From contig JAJEEM010000077.1 of assembly GCA_022820995.1 (NCBI GenBank), positions 1 through 64,000 of the forward strand: a stretch of 64,000 bases of DNA, read 5' to 3'. Both the position numbers and the translations under genes were made by a program. Shown piece by piece: positions 26,550 to 36,357 of the stretch; within the stretch, counting starts at the first letter, position 1; each line of letters begins with the position of its first letter. The notes under the pieces were generated by a model. That model worked only from the letters and a program-made list of their open reading frames with translations, was not told the origin of the DNA and did no database searches. The stretch is from Gemmatimonadota bacterium (GTDB lineage: Bacteria > Gemmatimonadota > Gemmatimonadetes > Palauibacterales > Palauibacteraceae).

Positions 26550-28793
26550 GTGCTCGGCCTGCTCGCCGCGGCGTCCGGCGCGGAGGGCCAGCTTCCGGGC
26601 TCCAGCGGCGCCTGCGAAGCCCGTAGCGCGGAGACTCGCGCCGCGGGGGCCGCCGGGGCGCTCACGGACACGCCGACGGGCCGGGTCGCGGCCGACCTCC
26701 ATTGCATCAGTCTCTACTCCACGGCTCGTGGCGGCGACGCGCAGGGGTTCGTCGAACTCGGGCGGGTGGCGTCACCGTTCGGCGTGACCGTGACGCCGTC
26801 CGGGCACCACGTCCGCGCGTTGACCGCGCACATCGAGAGCCTTCCGCCGCCGTCCAGCCTCGGGCCGTACACGGTCTACATGGCGTGGGCGACGCCGCTC
26901 GAGTTGGCTCCGGTCGTGCCGCTGGGCCCGGTCGGGAACGGCGAGCACGCGCTGGGACGCGTCGCGTTCAACAAGTTCCTCGTGATGGTCAGCGCGGAGG
27001 CGTCGGCCGACGTCACGACGCGCGAGGGACCGCTTGTGCTGCGGGGGCGCTCGCCGTCCGCGCTCATGGAGGCGCACGACCTCCTGGCCCTCGCGCCGTC
27101 GGCGACGCGGCGGGCGGCCGACCGGGTCCCGACGCGCTGGGACGCTCCGCCATCGTACCCCGGCATCGCCATGCTCCCCGGCGTGATGGACCTCGAACCG
27201 CGCGCCCGCCCCGCAAGCCTCGGAAGCGCGGCCGACCTGCCCCCGTGGGAGACGCTCCCCGAGGCCGCTCCGCGCCAACTCGTCGACCTCCCCGACGGGG
27301 GCACGCTCGACCTCGAGGCGACCATCGTCCGGCGGGAAATCGACGGCCGCCGACTCGCCATGCTCGCCTTCAACGGCCAGCACCCCGGTCCCCTCATCCG
27401 GGTCCCGGAGAGGTCCACCATCTTCGTGAACTTCACGAACCGGACCCCGTACCCGACGGCGGTGCACTGGCACGGCATCCGGCTCGACAACGCGTTCGAC
27501 GGCGTCCCCGGCCTCACCCAGGATCCCGTCGAACCCGGAGAATCCTTCCGGTACCGGATCCATTTCCGGGATGCCGGGATCTACTGGTACCACCCGCACC
27601 ACCGCGAGGACATCCAGCAGGAACTCGGCCTGTACGGGAACCTCCTCGTCGACCCCGCGGACGCGGACTACTACGGTCCGGCCAACCGCGAGGAAGTCCT
27701 GATCCTCGACGACATCCTCCTGGACGACGAAGGGCTCGTGGACTTCGGGGAGGAGTCGGCGAACTACATGCTCATGGGCCGGTTCGGGAACCGGCCTCTG
27801 GTGAACGGCGAGCCGAGCTACGAACTGGAGGTCGACCGCGGCGAGGTCGTCCGCTTCCACCTCACGAACGCCTCCAACACGCGCACCTTCAACCTCTCCT
27901 TCGTCGACATCGAACGCGGCGGCGTCCCCGACCCCGACCAGCGCGTCGCGGACCCCGACGTCGCCGATCCCCATCGTCTTCCGCTCAAGGTGATCGCCTC
28001 CGACGTGGGCCGCTTTGAGCGCGAGGAATGGACCCGGAGCGTCGTACTCGCGCCGGCGGAGCGCTATGTGATCGACGTCCGCTTCGACGGTCCCGGCACA
28101 CACGCGCTCGTCAACCACGTACAGGGGATCAACCACCGGCAGGGCGTCTTCCGTTCCGAATTCTGGACGTTCGGCACCGTGACAGTCGCGTCACAGCCCG
28201 CGGCCCGGGACCACGGGGCCGCCTTCGAGACGCTGCGCGAACATGCGGACGTGATCGCGGAAATCGATCGCTACCGGCCCCGCTTCGACGGCGAGCCCGA
28301 CCGCGAACTCGTGATGACGCTGGAGACCGAGGATCTCCCGCTCGCCATCGAGCGTTCGATGGCCTACGACTGGGTCTACTTCAATCCGGTGGAGTGGACC
28401 GGGACGATGCCGCGCATGAACTGGGCCACGACCGGCCGTGAGATCCGCTGGGTCCTGCGCGAGACGGACACCGGCCGGGAGAACGAGGAGATCGAGTGGA
28501 ATTTCGCGGTCGGGGACGTCGTGAAGATCCGCGTCGTGAACGACCGCGGCGCCTTCCATGCCATGCAGCACCCGCTGCACATCCACGGCCAGCGCTTCCT
28601 CGTCCTGTCGCAGAACGGGGTGCCGAACGACAACCTGGTGTGGAAGGACACGGTCCTGTTGCCCGCCGCATCCACGACGGACATCCTGCTGGAACTGTCG
28701 AACCCCGGCCGCTGGATGATCCACTGCCACATCGCGGAACACCTCGAAGCCGGCATGAAGATGGTGATGAACGTGGCCGACGCCCCGCCGTGA
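26550..28793 (+). CDS. Multicopper oxidase
   Basis: Copper motifs AVHWHGIRLD, IYWYHPHHREDIQQELGLYG, HPLHIHGQRF, MIHCHIAEHLEAGMKMVM. Confidence 0.92.
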   Translation: MLGLLAAASGAEGQLPGSSGACEARSAETRAAGAAGALTDTPTGRVAADLHCISLYSTARGGDAQGFVELGRVASPFGVTVTPSGHHVRALTAHIESLPPPSSLGPYTVYMAWATPLELAPVVPLGPVGNGEHALGRVAFNKFLVMVSAEASADVTTREGPLVLRGRSPSALMEAHDLLALAPSATRRAADRVPTRWDAPPSYPGIAMLPGVMDLEPRARPASLGSAADLPPWETLPEAAPRQLVDLPDGGTLDLEATIVRREIDGRRLAMLAFNGQHPGPLIRVPERSTIFVNFTNRTPYPTAVHWHGIRLDNAFDGVPGLTQDPVEPGESFRYRIHFRDAGIYWYHPHHREDIQQELGLYGNLLVDPADADYYGPANREEVLILDDILLDDEGLVDFGEESANYMLMGRFGNRPLVNGEPSYELEVDRGEVVRFHLTNASNTRTFNLSFVDIERGGVPDPDQRVADPDVADPHRLPLKVIASDVGRFEREEWTRSVVLAPAERYVIDVRFDGPGTHALVNHVQGINHRQGVFRSEFWTFGTVTVASQPAARDHGAAFETLREHADVIAEIDRYRPRFDGEPDRELVMTLETEDLPLAIERSMAYDWVYFNPVEWTGTMPRMNWATTGREIRWVLRETDTGRENEEIEWNFAVGDVVKIRVVNDRGAFHAMQHPLHIHGQRFLVLSQNGVPNDNLVWKDTVLLPAASTTDILLELSNPGRWMIHCHIAEHLEAGMKMVMNVADAPP

Positions 28794-28848
28794 CCAGTCG
28801 GGGGTGGCCATCCGGGGATCGGTGGGGTTTGGGTCCCGAAGACGTCAC

Positions 28849-30777
28849 TCAACGCCCGCCGACTCGATCGAGTAATCCCGTGAACCCGCGCAAGAGCTCG
28901 AGGAGGCGCGAAGGCACGGACTCCGGATCGTCCGGCAGCACTGTGAGCGAGCTCAGGCACATTTCGTCGCGCGTGCCTTCGCCCCACACCGTGTACCTCT
29001 GGCCCTCGCCGGTCCCTTTCTCCCAAGTGCAGCTGATCCGGACGATGTCGCCCTCGGCAATGTGCACCGGCGTCTCGTACTGGTAGCGGCCCTGCCAGTT
29101 GAAGTCCCACTGCGGTACCTCGAAGAGCACCTGCTCGTCGTCCGCGTCCGGGTTTAACGTCAGCGAAAACCGGTTGCCCATGGTGTGCATGTGACCTCCG
29201 ATCTCGACGATCGTTCCAGCATAACTCAGGGGAATGTCGCACGAACTCGTCACCATGGGTCCGTCCTGTTCCTGAAACTCGCTGGCGGTGCGGCCGCAGA
29301 GGCGGAGCAGCAGACCCGGCAGGATCGCGGCCCGCAGTCCCTCCGTCTCCCTCAGTTCGCGCAGCACGTGGCTGCGCTCGCACCCGGGTCCGGCGGCGGG
29401 ATCGGCACAGGGGATTTCGACGGGCGCGATCAGCGGGACGGATTGCAGGGCGAGAAGATCCTCGTCCGCCGACTCGGTCTGGAGGACGAGATTAGTCTGG
29501 TCGGGGAGCACCTGTTCCCCGTAGTTGTAGTGCAGCTGGAAGACGAAGAAGCTCCCTGCGGGCACGAGGAATCCCGTCCCTTCCGGCTGTACGGTGGCGA
29601 CCTGGCCGGGCACCCAGCTGGCGATCACGCCGCCGACACCTGAAACGCCCGGTCCCCCGAAACACTCCCAGCCTGGACGCGCGTCCAGGCCGGCGGCGGC
29701 GGCCACCTCGTCCCTTGCGTCGGCACCAGCGAGGTAGACGAGGGAATGATGCACCACCCGCCGCTCGCCGGGATCGAGCGAGAACCCGGTGATGAACATG
29801 TCCTCTTCGAAGGCGGGATCGAGCAGGAAGCAACGGTAGTCGTCGGACAACTCGCCAGTACCCTGGTACGGTTCGCTCATCCCCAAAACGAGGTCGGAGC
29901 GCACGGGAACATCGTCCGCCTCGCTCGGGGCGACCGGCGTGTCCGCCGCTACGTCCAATGGAGCGCCCGCCAGCGCCCATTGCCGGACGCTCGCGCGCTG
30001 CTCGGGCTCCAGCCGGCGCTCGTGGAGCAGTGCCGGTGTCGCACCACCGGGCTTCCAGGGCGGCATGTAGCCCAGACGGGTCACGAGCGCGATGTCGTAC
30101 GCGACCAGATCGATGGACAGCGACACCTCGTCGCGGGTCGTCAACAGGCCTGCGATGCTGATCGGGCCGAGTCCGTAGGTGGACATCAGGACCTCGGTTG
30201 ACGCAGAACCCCGGAGGTGTCCGTCGTCGAACTCGAAGGTCACGTCCCAGACCGTCGGCGCCGTGATGCCCTTCACGGTCAGGTCACCCTCGAGCCGCAG
30301 CGCGTACTCCTCACCGGGTTCAAACGACGCCGGCAGTCCGAGGAAGCGTCCGAAGCGCATCTCGACTTCCGGGTAGCTGGCCGACTCCAGAAAATCCTTG
30401 CGCAGCCGCGAGTCCCGCATGCGACTGTCCGACACCAGCGATTCGACGTTGACGACGATGGTTCCGAATCGGCCGGCCTCCGGGCTGCCGGGCTCGATGA
30501 CGATATCGCCCGCGATCACCGACGTCTCTCCAACCGGAGACCCGACGGTGGCGTCGAGGAACTCTTCGAACGCCTGGTAGCGAGCGACCGATTGGTTCCG
30601 GTCGATCCGAAACACCCGCTGACGCTCGTTGGCCGCCTCCAGCGCGGGCGCGGCCACAACGACCTGGGCGGACCGGTCGCCGTCGGCGCCCGGAAGCACG
30701 ACAAACCAGACAACGCCGGTGCCCATGACTGCGGCGGCGGCCACGACGATCCCGAGGATTGGGCGGCGACCCTTCAT
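28849..30777 (-). CDS. YceI domain fused to type II copper ascorbate-dependent monooxygenase-like domain
   Basis: N-terminal YceI (FRIDRNQSVARYQAFEEFL...RKDFLESASYPEVEMRF...LEGDLTVKGIT); MPPWKPGG...LAGAPLD linker; VVHHSLVYL, FQLHYNYGEQ and EIGGHMHTMGNRFSL. Confidence 0.8.
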   Translation of the reverse strand: MKGRRPILGIVVAAAAVMGTGVVWFVVLPGADGDRSAQVVVAAPALEAANERQRVFRIDRNQSVARYQAFEEFLDATVGSPVGETSVIAGDIVIEPGSPEAGRFGTIVVNVESLVSDSRMRDSRLRKDFLESASYPEVEMRFGRFLGLPASFEPGEEYALRLEGDLTVKGITAPTVWDVTFEFDDGHLRGSASTEVLMSTYGLGPISIAGLLTTRDEVSLSIDLVAYDIALVTRLGYMPPWKPGGATPALLHERRLEPEQRASVRQWALAGAPLDVAADTPVAPSEADDVPVRSDLVLGMSEPYQGTGELSDDYRCFLLDPAFEEDMFITGFSLDPGERRVVHHSLVYLAGADARDEVAAAAGLDARPGWECFGGPGVSGVGGVIASWVPGQVATVQPEGTGFLVPAGSFFVFQLHYNYGEQVLPDQTNLVLQTESADEDLLALQSVPLIAPVEIPCADPAAGPGCERSHVLRELRETEGLRAAILPGLLLRLCGRTASEFQEQDGPMVTSSCDIPLSYAGTIVEIGGHMHTMGNRFSLTLNPDADDEQVLFEVPQWDFNWQGRYQYETPVHIAEGDIVRISCTWEKGTGEGQRYTVWGEGTRDEMCLSSLTVLPDDPESVPSRLLELLRGFTGLLDRVGGR

Positions 30778-30852
30778 CTGCTTGTTCTCTTGCGGTTGGA
30801 GGCGGTCGGATATCGCGAGAAGCCCCTCGTCGAGGGGGTTGGACAGGAAGGG

Positions 30853-31332
30853 TCAGGAGAGACCGCGGCGGGCGCGCAGCCTTTCGCGCAACGCCCCCCG
30901 TTGCTCCTCCTGCATCTTCTTGAACTCGTCGAATTGCTCCTCGCTGAGGAACCCGAGTTCCTCGATCTTCTCGAACATCGCCTCCTGGATTGCATCCAGA
31001 TCTCTGCGGAGGGCGCGCAGCTGACGCAGGTTGAGCCGGCGACTCGAGGATCCCTCGGTAAGACTCCGGATGTTGATGCCGTGTTCCTCCAGGACGGTCA
31101 TCGTGCCCTCGAAACTCTCCCTGAGAAGCGGCAGCAGCTGATCGATCTGTTCGTCGCTGAGCTGAAGCTGCTCGCGCGCCGCCTCCAGTGTCTGCTGGAG
31201 TTCGGCCAGTCGCTCGTCTGCCTCGGCCTCTGGCTGCTGTGCGCTCGCGGGGACACCCGACAGGGCCCCCACGGCGCATGCCAGCAGGGCCGCGGCAACG
31301 GGAAGCACCGGTCTACTGGTACGGCTAATCAT
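30853..31332 (-). CDS. Small periplasmic helical protein (Spy/CpxP-like?)
   Basis: Signal peptide ending PASAQQ; LQLSDEQIDQLLPLL...LGFLSEEQFDEFKKMQEEQRGALRERLRARR. Confidence 0.5.
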   Translation of the reverse strand: MISRTSRPVLPVAAALLACAVGALSGVPASAQQPEAEADERLAELQQTLEAAREQLQLSDEQIDQLLPLLRESFEGTMTVLEEHGINIRSLTEGSSSRRLNLRQLRALRRDLDAIQEAMFEKIEELGFLSEEQFDEFKKMQEEQRGALRERLRARRGLS

Positions 31333-31573
31333 CGCTTCTCTTCTCCTCTCCCGGGAGTAACGATTGATTCCCACTCCGTTGTCCGCCGTCACGTCCGCAA
31401 CCACGGCGTTGAGGGCGGCCGCGCGTAGGCTCCTCGTGTGTTGCGCCGTGTCCGCAAGACGCCTCATCTGGCGTGCGACCGGAGGCATGGACAGCTCAAC
31501 GCTCCGCGCCGTTGCCCCGCGTCGTTGAAATGAGTCCGTTGGCTTGGAAGCCGCCGTGGTGTTGATCCATCGG

Positions 31574-31600
31574 TCATACCGAAGTAGTATCACGGTATGA
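31574..31600. promoter_or_regulatory. Inverted repeat overlapping the antitoxin start codon, candidate TA operator
   Basis: TCATACCG (31574-31581) and CGGTATGA (31593-31600), perfect 8-bp arms, 11-nt spacer; ATG at 31597 is within the right arm. Confidence 0.65.
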
Positions 31601-31830
31601 AAACTGCGATCTCCGTCCCCGATGAACTGTTTGCCTCGGCCGACTCGCTCGCACAGCAGATGAAAGTCTCGCGAAGCGAACTCTACGCGACCGCGGTCGC
31701 CGAATACGTGGCGAAGCACCGCAGCGCGGACGTCACTGCAAAGCTGAATGCCGTGTACGCGGACCTTCCCAGCGGCATCGATCATGCACTCCGTCGGTCG
31801 CAAGCCCGATCCGTTGCCGAGGAATGGTAG
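31597..31830 (+). CDS. Ribbon-helix-helix/MazE-like antitoxin
   Basis: MKTAISVPDELFASADSLAQQMKVSRSELYATAVAEYVAKH; overlaps a MazF-like ORF. Confidence 0.85.
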   Translation: MKTAISVPDELFASADSLAQQMKVSRSELYATAVAEYVAKHRSADVTAKLNAVYADLPSGIDHALRRSQARSVAEEW

Positions 31831-32168
31831 TTGCGCGACGAGAAGTGAGGTGGGCCGATCTGGACGAGCCGCGGGGGTCAGAGCCGGGGTTTCGTCGTCC
31901 GATTCTCGTGATTCAGGCCGATTCCTTCAACCGGAGCAGGCTGAAGACGGTGATTGGCGTGGCCCTGACATCGAACACCCGCTATCTGGATGCGCCGGGC
32001 AACGTTCTCCTGCCGGCAGCGGGCACGGGGTTGCCGAAGGATTCCGTGGCGAACGTGACCCAACTGGTGACCCTCGACGAAGACTATCTCGGGGACCGGT
32101 GCGGCCGGATCTCGCGCAAGCTGATGACTCGGGTCGAAGCCGGACTGCGACTCGTACTGGATCTGTAG
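31824..32168 (+). CDS. mazF: MazF/PemK-family toxin
   Basis: REVRWADLDEPRGSEPGFRRPILVIQADSFNRSRLKTVIGVALTSNTR...VANVTQLVTLDEDYL. Confidence 0.9.
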   Translation: MVVARREVRWADLDEPRGSEPGFRRPILVIQADSFNRSRLKTVIGVALTSNTRYLDAPGNVLLPAAGTGLPKDSVANVTQLVTLDEDYLGDRCGRISRKLMTRVEAGLRLVLDL

Positions 32169-32197
32169 AAGTCCTGCTGCAAGAAAGGAAGTTCCAC

Positions 32198-33637
32198 ATG
32201 ATCACCGTCCGCCGCCGTTCCCTGCTCGCTCTCGCCGGGGCGCTCGCCGCCGGGGGGGCGCTGTCCAACGAAATGCAGGCCCAGGAAGCGATGGAGGACT
32301 TCATCGCGGTGCAGGCGCCCACCGTCGCGCTCACGAACGTGAAGGTGATCGACGGGACCGGGGGCCCCGTCCGCGAGGGACAGACCATCGTCATCCAGGA
32401 CGGCCGCATCGCCGATATCGGTCCGACCGATGAGGTCGCGGGGCGGATTCGCAACGCGCAGGTCCTCGACCTCGAAGGCCACACCGTCATCCCGGGTCTC
32501 ATCGGACTCCACAACCACAGCTACTACACCGGCGGGAACGGACGGGCGGCGCAGCTCTCCTTCTCGGGGTCGCGACTCTACCTGGCGTCCGGCGTGACGA
32601 CGATCCGGACGACCGGCGCCCGCGCGCCGTACGAGGAGATCAACCTCAAGCGGGCGATCGACGAGGGACGCACCATCGGCCCCAACATGTTCACGACCGG
32701 CCCCTACCTCACGGGTCAGGAGGGCTCGCAGTCGATGGCCCAGCTCGAGGGGCCGGAGCAGGCCCGGCGCCTCGTCCGCTACTGGGCAGAGGAGGGCGTG
32801 CCCTGGTTCAAGGCGTACACCTGGATCAGCCGCGAGGAGCTGGGCGCGGCGATCGACGAGGCGCACCGGCACGGCGTGAAGGTGACGGCCCACCTCTGCT
32901 CGGTCGGATACCAGGAGGCCGTGGCGCTCGGGATCGACAACCTGGAGCACGGTCTGCTCGCGAACAGCGAATATTTTTCAGGAAAGGAGCCGGACGACTG
33001 CCCATCGGGGTTCCGGAACGGCTACGCCGACCTCGACGTGAACTCCGAGGAGGTGCAGGAGACGTTCCGGATGATGATCGAGAACGATGTCGCGATGACC
33101 TCGACGCTCGCGGTCTACGAGATCTCCGTGCCCGGCCGGGGCCCGATCGACGAGCGCATCTACGACATCCTCGCCCCGGAGATCGCGGCGGAGGTGCGGG
33201 AGATCGCGAATCTGCGGCGGAACGCGACGCTCGATTCCGGGATCGGGATCCACCCGGACGTCTATCAAAAGGCGCTCGAGTACGAGTACGCCTTCGTGCA
33301 GGCCGGAGGGACGCTCGCGGCCGGCGTCGACCCGACGGGGTACGGCGCGGCGCCCCCGGGCTACGGAGACCAGAAGAATTACGAACTGCTGCTCGAGGCC
33401 GGGTTCACGCCCGCCGAGGTCGTGCGGATCATGAGCGCGAACGGCGCGAGCGTGCTGGGCATCGACGACGAGACGGGGACGATCGAGGTCGGAAAGGTCG
33501 CGGATCTCGTCGTGCTGGAGGGAGACCCGGAGGCGGACGGCCACATCCGCGAGACGCGCATCGTGTTCAAGGGCGGCGTGGGCTGGGACGCGCCCAAACT
33601 GATCGACTCGGTTCGCGGCATCGTCGGCATTCGCTGA
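32198..33637 (+). CDS. Amidohydrolase (imidazolonepropionase/prolidase-like), secreted
   Basis: VALTNVKVIDGTGGPVREGQTIVIQDGRIADIG...HTVIPGLIGLHNHSYYTG; C-terminal VGKVADLVVLEGDP. Confidence 0.88.
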   Translation: MITVRRRSLLALAGALAAGGALSNEMQAQEAMEDFIAVQAPTVALTNVKVIDGTGGPVREGQTIVIQDGRIADIGPTDEVAGRIRNAQVLDLEGHTVIPGLIGLHNHSYYTGGNGRAAQLSFSGSRLYLASGVTTIRTTGARAPYEEINLKRAIDEGRTIGPNMFTTGPYLTGQEGSQSMAQLEGPEQARRLVRYWAEEGVPWFKAYTWISREELGAAIDEAHRHGVKVTAHLCSVGYQEAVALGIDNLEHGLLANSEYFSGKEPDDCPSGFRNGYADLDVNSEEVQETFRMMIENDVAMTSTLAVYEISVPGRGPIDERIYDILAPEIAAEVREIANLRRNATLDSGIGIHPDVYQKALEYEYAFVQAGGTLAAGVDPTGYGAAPPGYGDQKNYELLLEAGFTPAEVVRIMSANGASVLGIDDETGTIEVGKVADLVVLEGDPEADGHIRETRIVFKGGVGWDAPKLIDSVRGIVGIR

Positions 33638-33650
33638 CGGGCCGTCACCG

Positions 33651-34868
33651 GTGAACTCGCGAGGAGAGGTGCGGGTCCGGCTCGCGGGCGTGGCGATCAT
33701 CGCGCTCCTGGCCGCTGCTCTCGGCGGCCCGCGGCCCGTCGCCGCGCAGCTGACCGCTGCGGACTCCGCGGCCGTGCTCGTCGCGACCGCGGCGGATTTC
33801 GAGGGGCGCGGCGAACTCGAGGTCGCCCGAGCCCTTTATGAGGAGGTCATCCGCCGGTACTCCGGCACTCCGGGCGCGGATCTGGCCAGGGCGCGGCTGG
33901 AACGGTCGGGGGCTCCGGAGAGCCCGACGCCGGCGGGGCCGGCTCCGGGCGGCGCCCCGCAGGATCGGCGCGGCGATACCGAGTTTCGCGTGTGGTCCAC
34001 GATGTACGGGCTGTGGCTCGGCGTCGCGGTGCCGATGCTCGCGGAGGCGAGCGGCTCCGAACCCTATGGCGCGGGTCTTCTGCTCGGCGGGCCCACGGGC
34101 TACCTCGTCGGCCGCGTGTTCTCGCGTTCCCTCTCGGTGGGACGATCGCGCACGATCAGTTGGGCCGGCACGTGGGGCACCTGGCAGGGCGCGGGCTGGG
34201 CGCACGCGCTGAATCTGGGCGCCGATCCAGGCTGCGAGTACTGCGAGTCGGGCGAGAAGGAGGTCGTAACCGCGGCGCTGGCCGGTGGACTGGCCGGCAT
34301 CGTCACGGCCAGCCTCCTCGCCCGCGAAACCACGGAAGGTACGGCCGCGGCGACGTACCTCGGCAGCCTGTGGGGGACGTGGTTCGGACTCGGGGGAGCG
34401 ACCGCGCTGGACCTGGACGACGAGGCGATGTGGGCGAGCACGCTGCTCGTGGGCAACGCCGGCCTGATCGCCGGAACACTGGCGGGGAGCCGGTTCGACC
34501 TCTCCTCCCGCCGCGCGCACATGATCAGCCTGGGCGGTCTGATCGGCGGTTTCGGCGGGATCGGCATCGTCCTAATCACAAAGCCGGGCAGCACCAGCGG
34601 CGAATTCGCGATTCCGCTCGCGACGAGTCTCGCCGGTCTGGGCTTCGGGGCCCTGTTGACCGGGGAATCTGAGGACGCGCCCGCGGGAGAGTCGAGCGCC
34701 GCCCGAGCGGCGCCCGGTTCGCCGTCTCCGGCCCTCCTGAACTGGTCCGAGGGAGAACCGCTTGCGGTGGGCCTGCCGCTGCCGTTCCCGACAACCGTTT
34801 TCGATCCCGAACGGAGCGGACGGCGGCACACCGCCTGGCACGTCCCGCTCCTCCGCCTCCGCTTCTGA
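33651..34868 (+). CDS. Hypothetical membrane protein with N-terminal TPR-like segment
   Basis: ADFEGRGELEVARALYEEVIRRYSGTPGADLARARLERS then Gly-rich hydrophobic segments; GTG start. Confidence 0.55.
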   Translation: MNSRGEVRVRLAGVAIIALLAAALGGPRPVAAQLTAADSAAVLVATAADFEGRGELEVARALYEEVIRRYSGTPGADLARARLERSGAPESPTPAGPAPGGAPQDRRGDTEFRVWSTMYGLWLGVAVPMLAEASGSEPYGAGLLLGGPTGYLVGRVFSRSLSVGRSRTISWAGTWGTWQGAGWAHALNLGADPGCEYCESGEKEVVTAALAGGLAGIVTASLLARETTEGTAAATYLGSLWGTWFGLGGATALDLDDEAMWASTLLVGNAGLIAGTLAGSRFDLSSRRAHMISLGGLIGGFGGIGIVLITKPGSTSGEFAIPLATSLAGLGFGALLTGESEDAPAGESSAARAAPGSPSPALLNWSEGEPLAVGLPLPFPTTVFDPERSGRRHTAWHVPLLRLRF

Positions 34869-34870
34869 GA

Positions 34871-34886
34871 CGTTCCCGCGGGAACG
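34871..34886. repeat. Perfect 16-bp palindrome, intergenic
   Basis: CGTTCCCGCGGGAACG; same 16-mer also in the sulfotransferase CDS (20313-20328). Confidence 0.6.
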
Positions 34887-34914
34887 CCACCGGGCGCCGA
34901 TCGAGGGGGGCCGC

Positions 34915-35922
34915 ATGCCGAACCGTCCGCTGAAGGACCGGGTGGCCGTCGTCGCCGGAGCGACGCGCGGCGCCGGCCGCGGCATCGCCCGCATGCTCGG
35001 CGAGGCGGGCGCCACCGTCTACTGCACCGGCCGCAGCGTACGGGGCCGGCCCGCCACGCCCGGCCGGCCGGAGACGCTGGAGGAAACGGCGGAGATGGTC
35101 TCGGCGGAAGGCGGGCGGGGCATCGCCGTCCGCACCGACCACACGGTCGAATCCGAAGTCGAGCAACTCTTCGCCCGCATCCGCGCCGAGGCGGGCCGGC
35201 TCGACGTCCTCGTGAACGACATCTGGGGCGGCGACGCGCTGACCGAGTGGGGGAAGCCCTTCTGGGAACTCTCGATCGCGCAGGGCGAGCAGATGCTGGA
35301 GCGCGCCGTCCACACGCACATCATCACGAGCCGGCACGGCGCTCCGCTGATGGTCGAGCGCAGCGCCGGCCTCATCGTCGAGGTCACCGACGGCGACACG
35401 TTCGGCTACCGCGGCAACCTGTTCTACGATCTGGCGAAGAACGCGGTCGTCCGGATCGCCTACGCGATGGCCGCCGACCTCCACGGTCACGGCGTGACGG
35501 CGTTGGCGATCACCCCCGGATTCCTGCGCTCCGAGGCGGTGCTCGACCACTTCGGCGTCACCGAGGCCGATTGGCGCGACGCGATCGAGAAGGACGAGTA
35601 CTTCGTCGAGTCCGAGACCCCTTGCTACGTCGGCCGCGCCATCGTCGCCCTCGCCGCTGACCCGGACGTGGCGGCGAAGAGCGGCGGGCTGTTCTCGAGT
35701 TGGGGCCTGGCGAAGGAGTACGGCTTCGCCGACGTCGACGGACGCCGGCCCGACTGGGGCACGTTCTTCCTGAGCAAGGTGCGGGGAATCCTCGAACGGG
35801 ACGCCGCGCCGGACGAGATGGACGTCTTCGTCGTCCGCAGCCGACTCTACCAGGCCGAACTCGACCCGTCCGCCGCTGCGGAGGCCGGGCGACTGCGCTC
35901 CTGGCTGGAGCGACACGAGTAG
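34915..35922 (+). CDS. Short-chain dehydrogenase/reductase (SDR) family oxidoreductase
   Basis: LKDRVAVVAGATRGAGRGIARMLGEAGATVYCTGRS; LFYDLAKNAVVRIAYAMAADL (YxxxK active site). Confidence 0.9.
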   Translation: MPNRPLKDRVAVVAGATRGAGRGIARMLGEAGATVYCTGRSVRGRPATPGRPETLEETAEMVSAEGGRGIAVRTDHTVESEVEQLFARIRAEAGRLDVLVNDIWGGDALTEWGKPFWELSIAQGEQMLERAVHTHIITSRHGAPLMVERSAGLIVEVTDGDTFGYRGNLFYDLAKNAVVRIAYAMAADLHGHGVTALAITPGFLRSEAVLDHFGVTEADWRDAIEKDEYFVESETPCYVGRAIVALAADPDVAAKSGGLFSSWGLAKEYGFADVDGRRPDWGTFFLSKVRGILERDAAPDEMDVFVVRSRLYQAELDPSAAAEAGRLRSWLERHE

Positions 35923-35940
35923 AGGGCCAGCAGGTCCGCG

Positions 35941-36357
35941 CTACATGACGGTCGGGACCTCGATTCCCGCCGCCCGTCCCGCGTTGGCAAGCGCACCGTC
36001 GAGCGTCGCGAGAGGCAGCTGCATCCGGATCGCCAGTTCCAGATACGTCGCGTCGTAGACCGAGAGCCCGTGCTCGGACGCCACATCGAGGACCGTTCCG
36101 CGAAGGCGGGAAGTCGAGACGGGGTCGATCGTGACCGGCAGGTCTTCGAGGTATCGCCAGATGGTCGGCCAATCGGCTACGGTGATCCTTCCCCGTCGCG
36201 TCGCGACGAGCAGCACGTTCGCGACCTCGAACGGCCACAAGGACGGAACGAACGCTCGTCCGTCCGCGAGGGCATCCCGGAGCCGAGCGGTCGCCTCGGT
36301 AGCCTCGTCCGGGAACACCCACGTCATCGTGACGGAACAATCGAGTACGAACGTCAA
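35941..36357 (-). CDS. vapC: PIN-domain toxin, VapC-like
   Basis: MTFVLDCSVTMTWVFPDEATEAT...LWPFEVANVLLVATRRGRI...GLSVYDATYLELAIRMQLPLATLD. Confidence 0.88.
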   Translation of the reverse strand: MTFVLDCSVTMTWVFPDEATEATARLRDALADGRAFVPSLWPFEVANVLLVATRRGRITVADWPTIWRYLEDLPVTIDPVSTSRLRGTVLDVASEHGLSVYDATYLELAIRMQLPLATLDGALANAGRAAGIEVPTVM

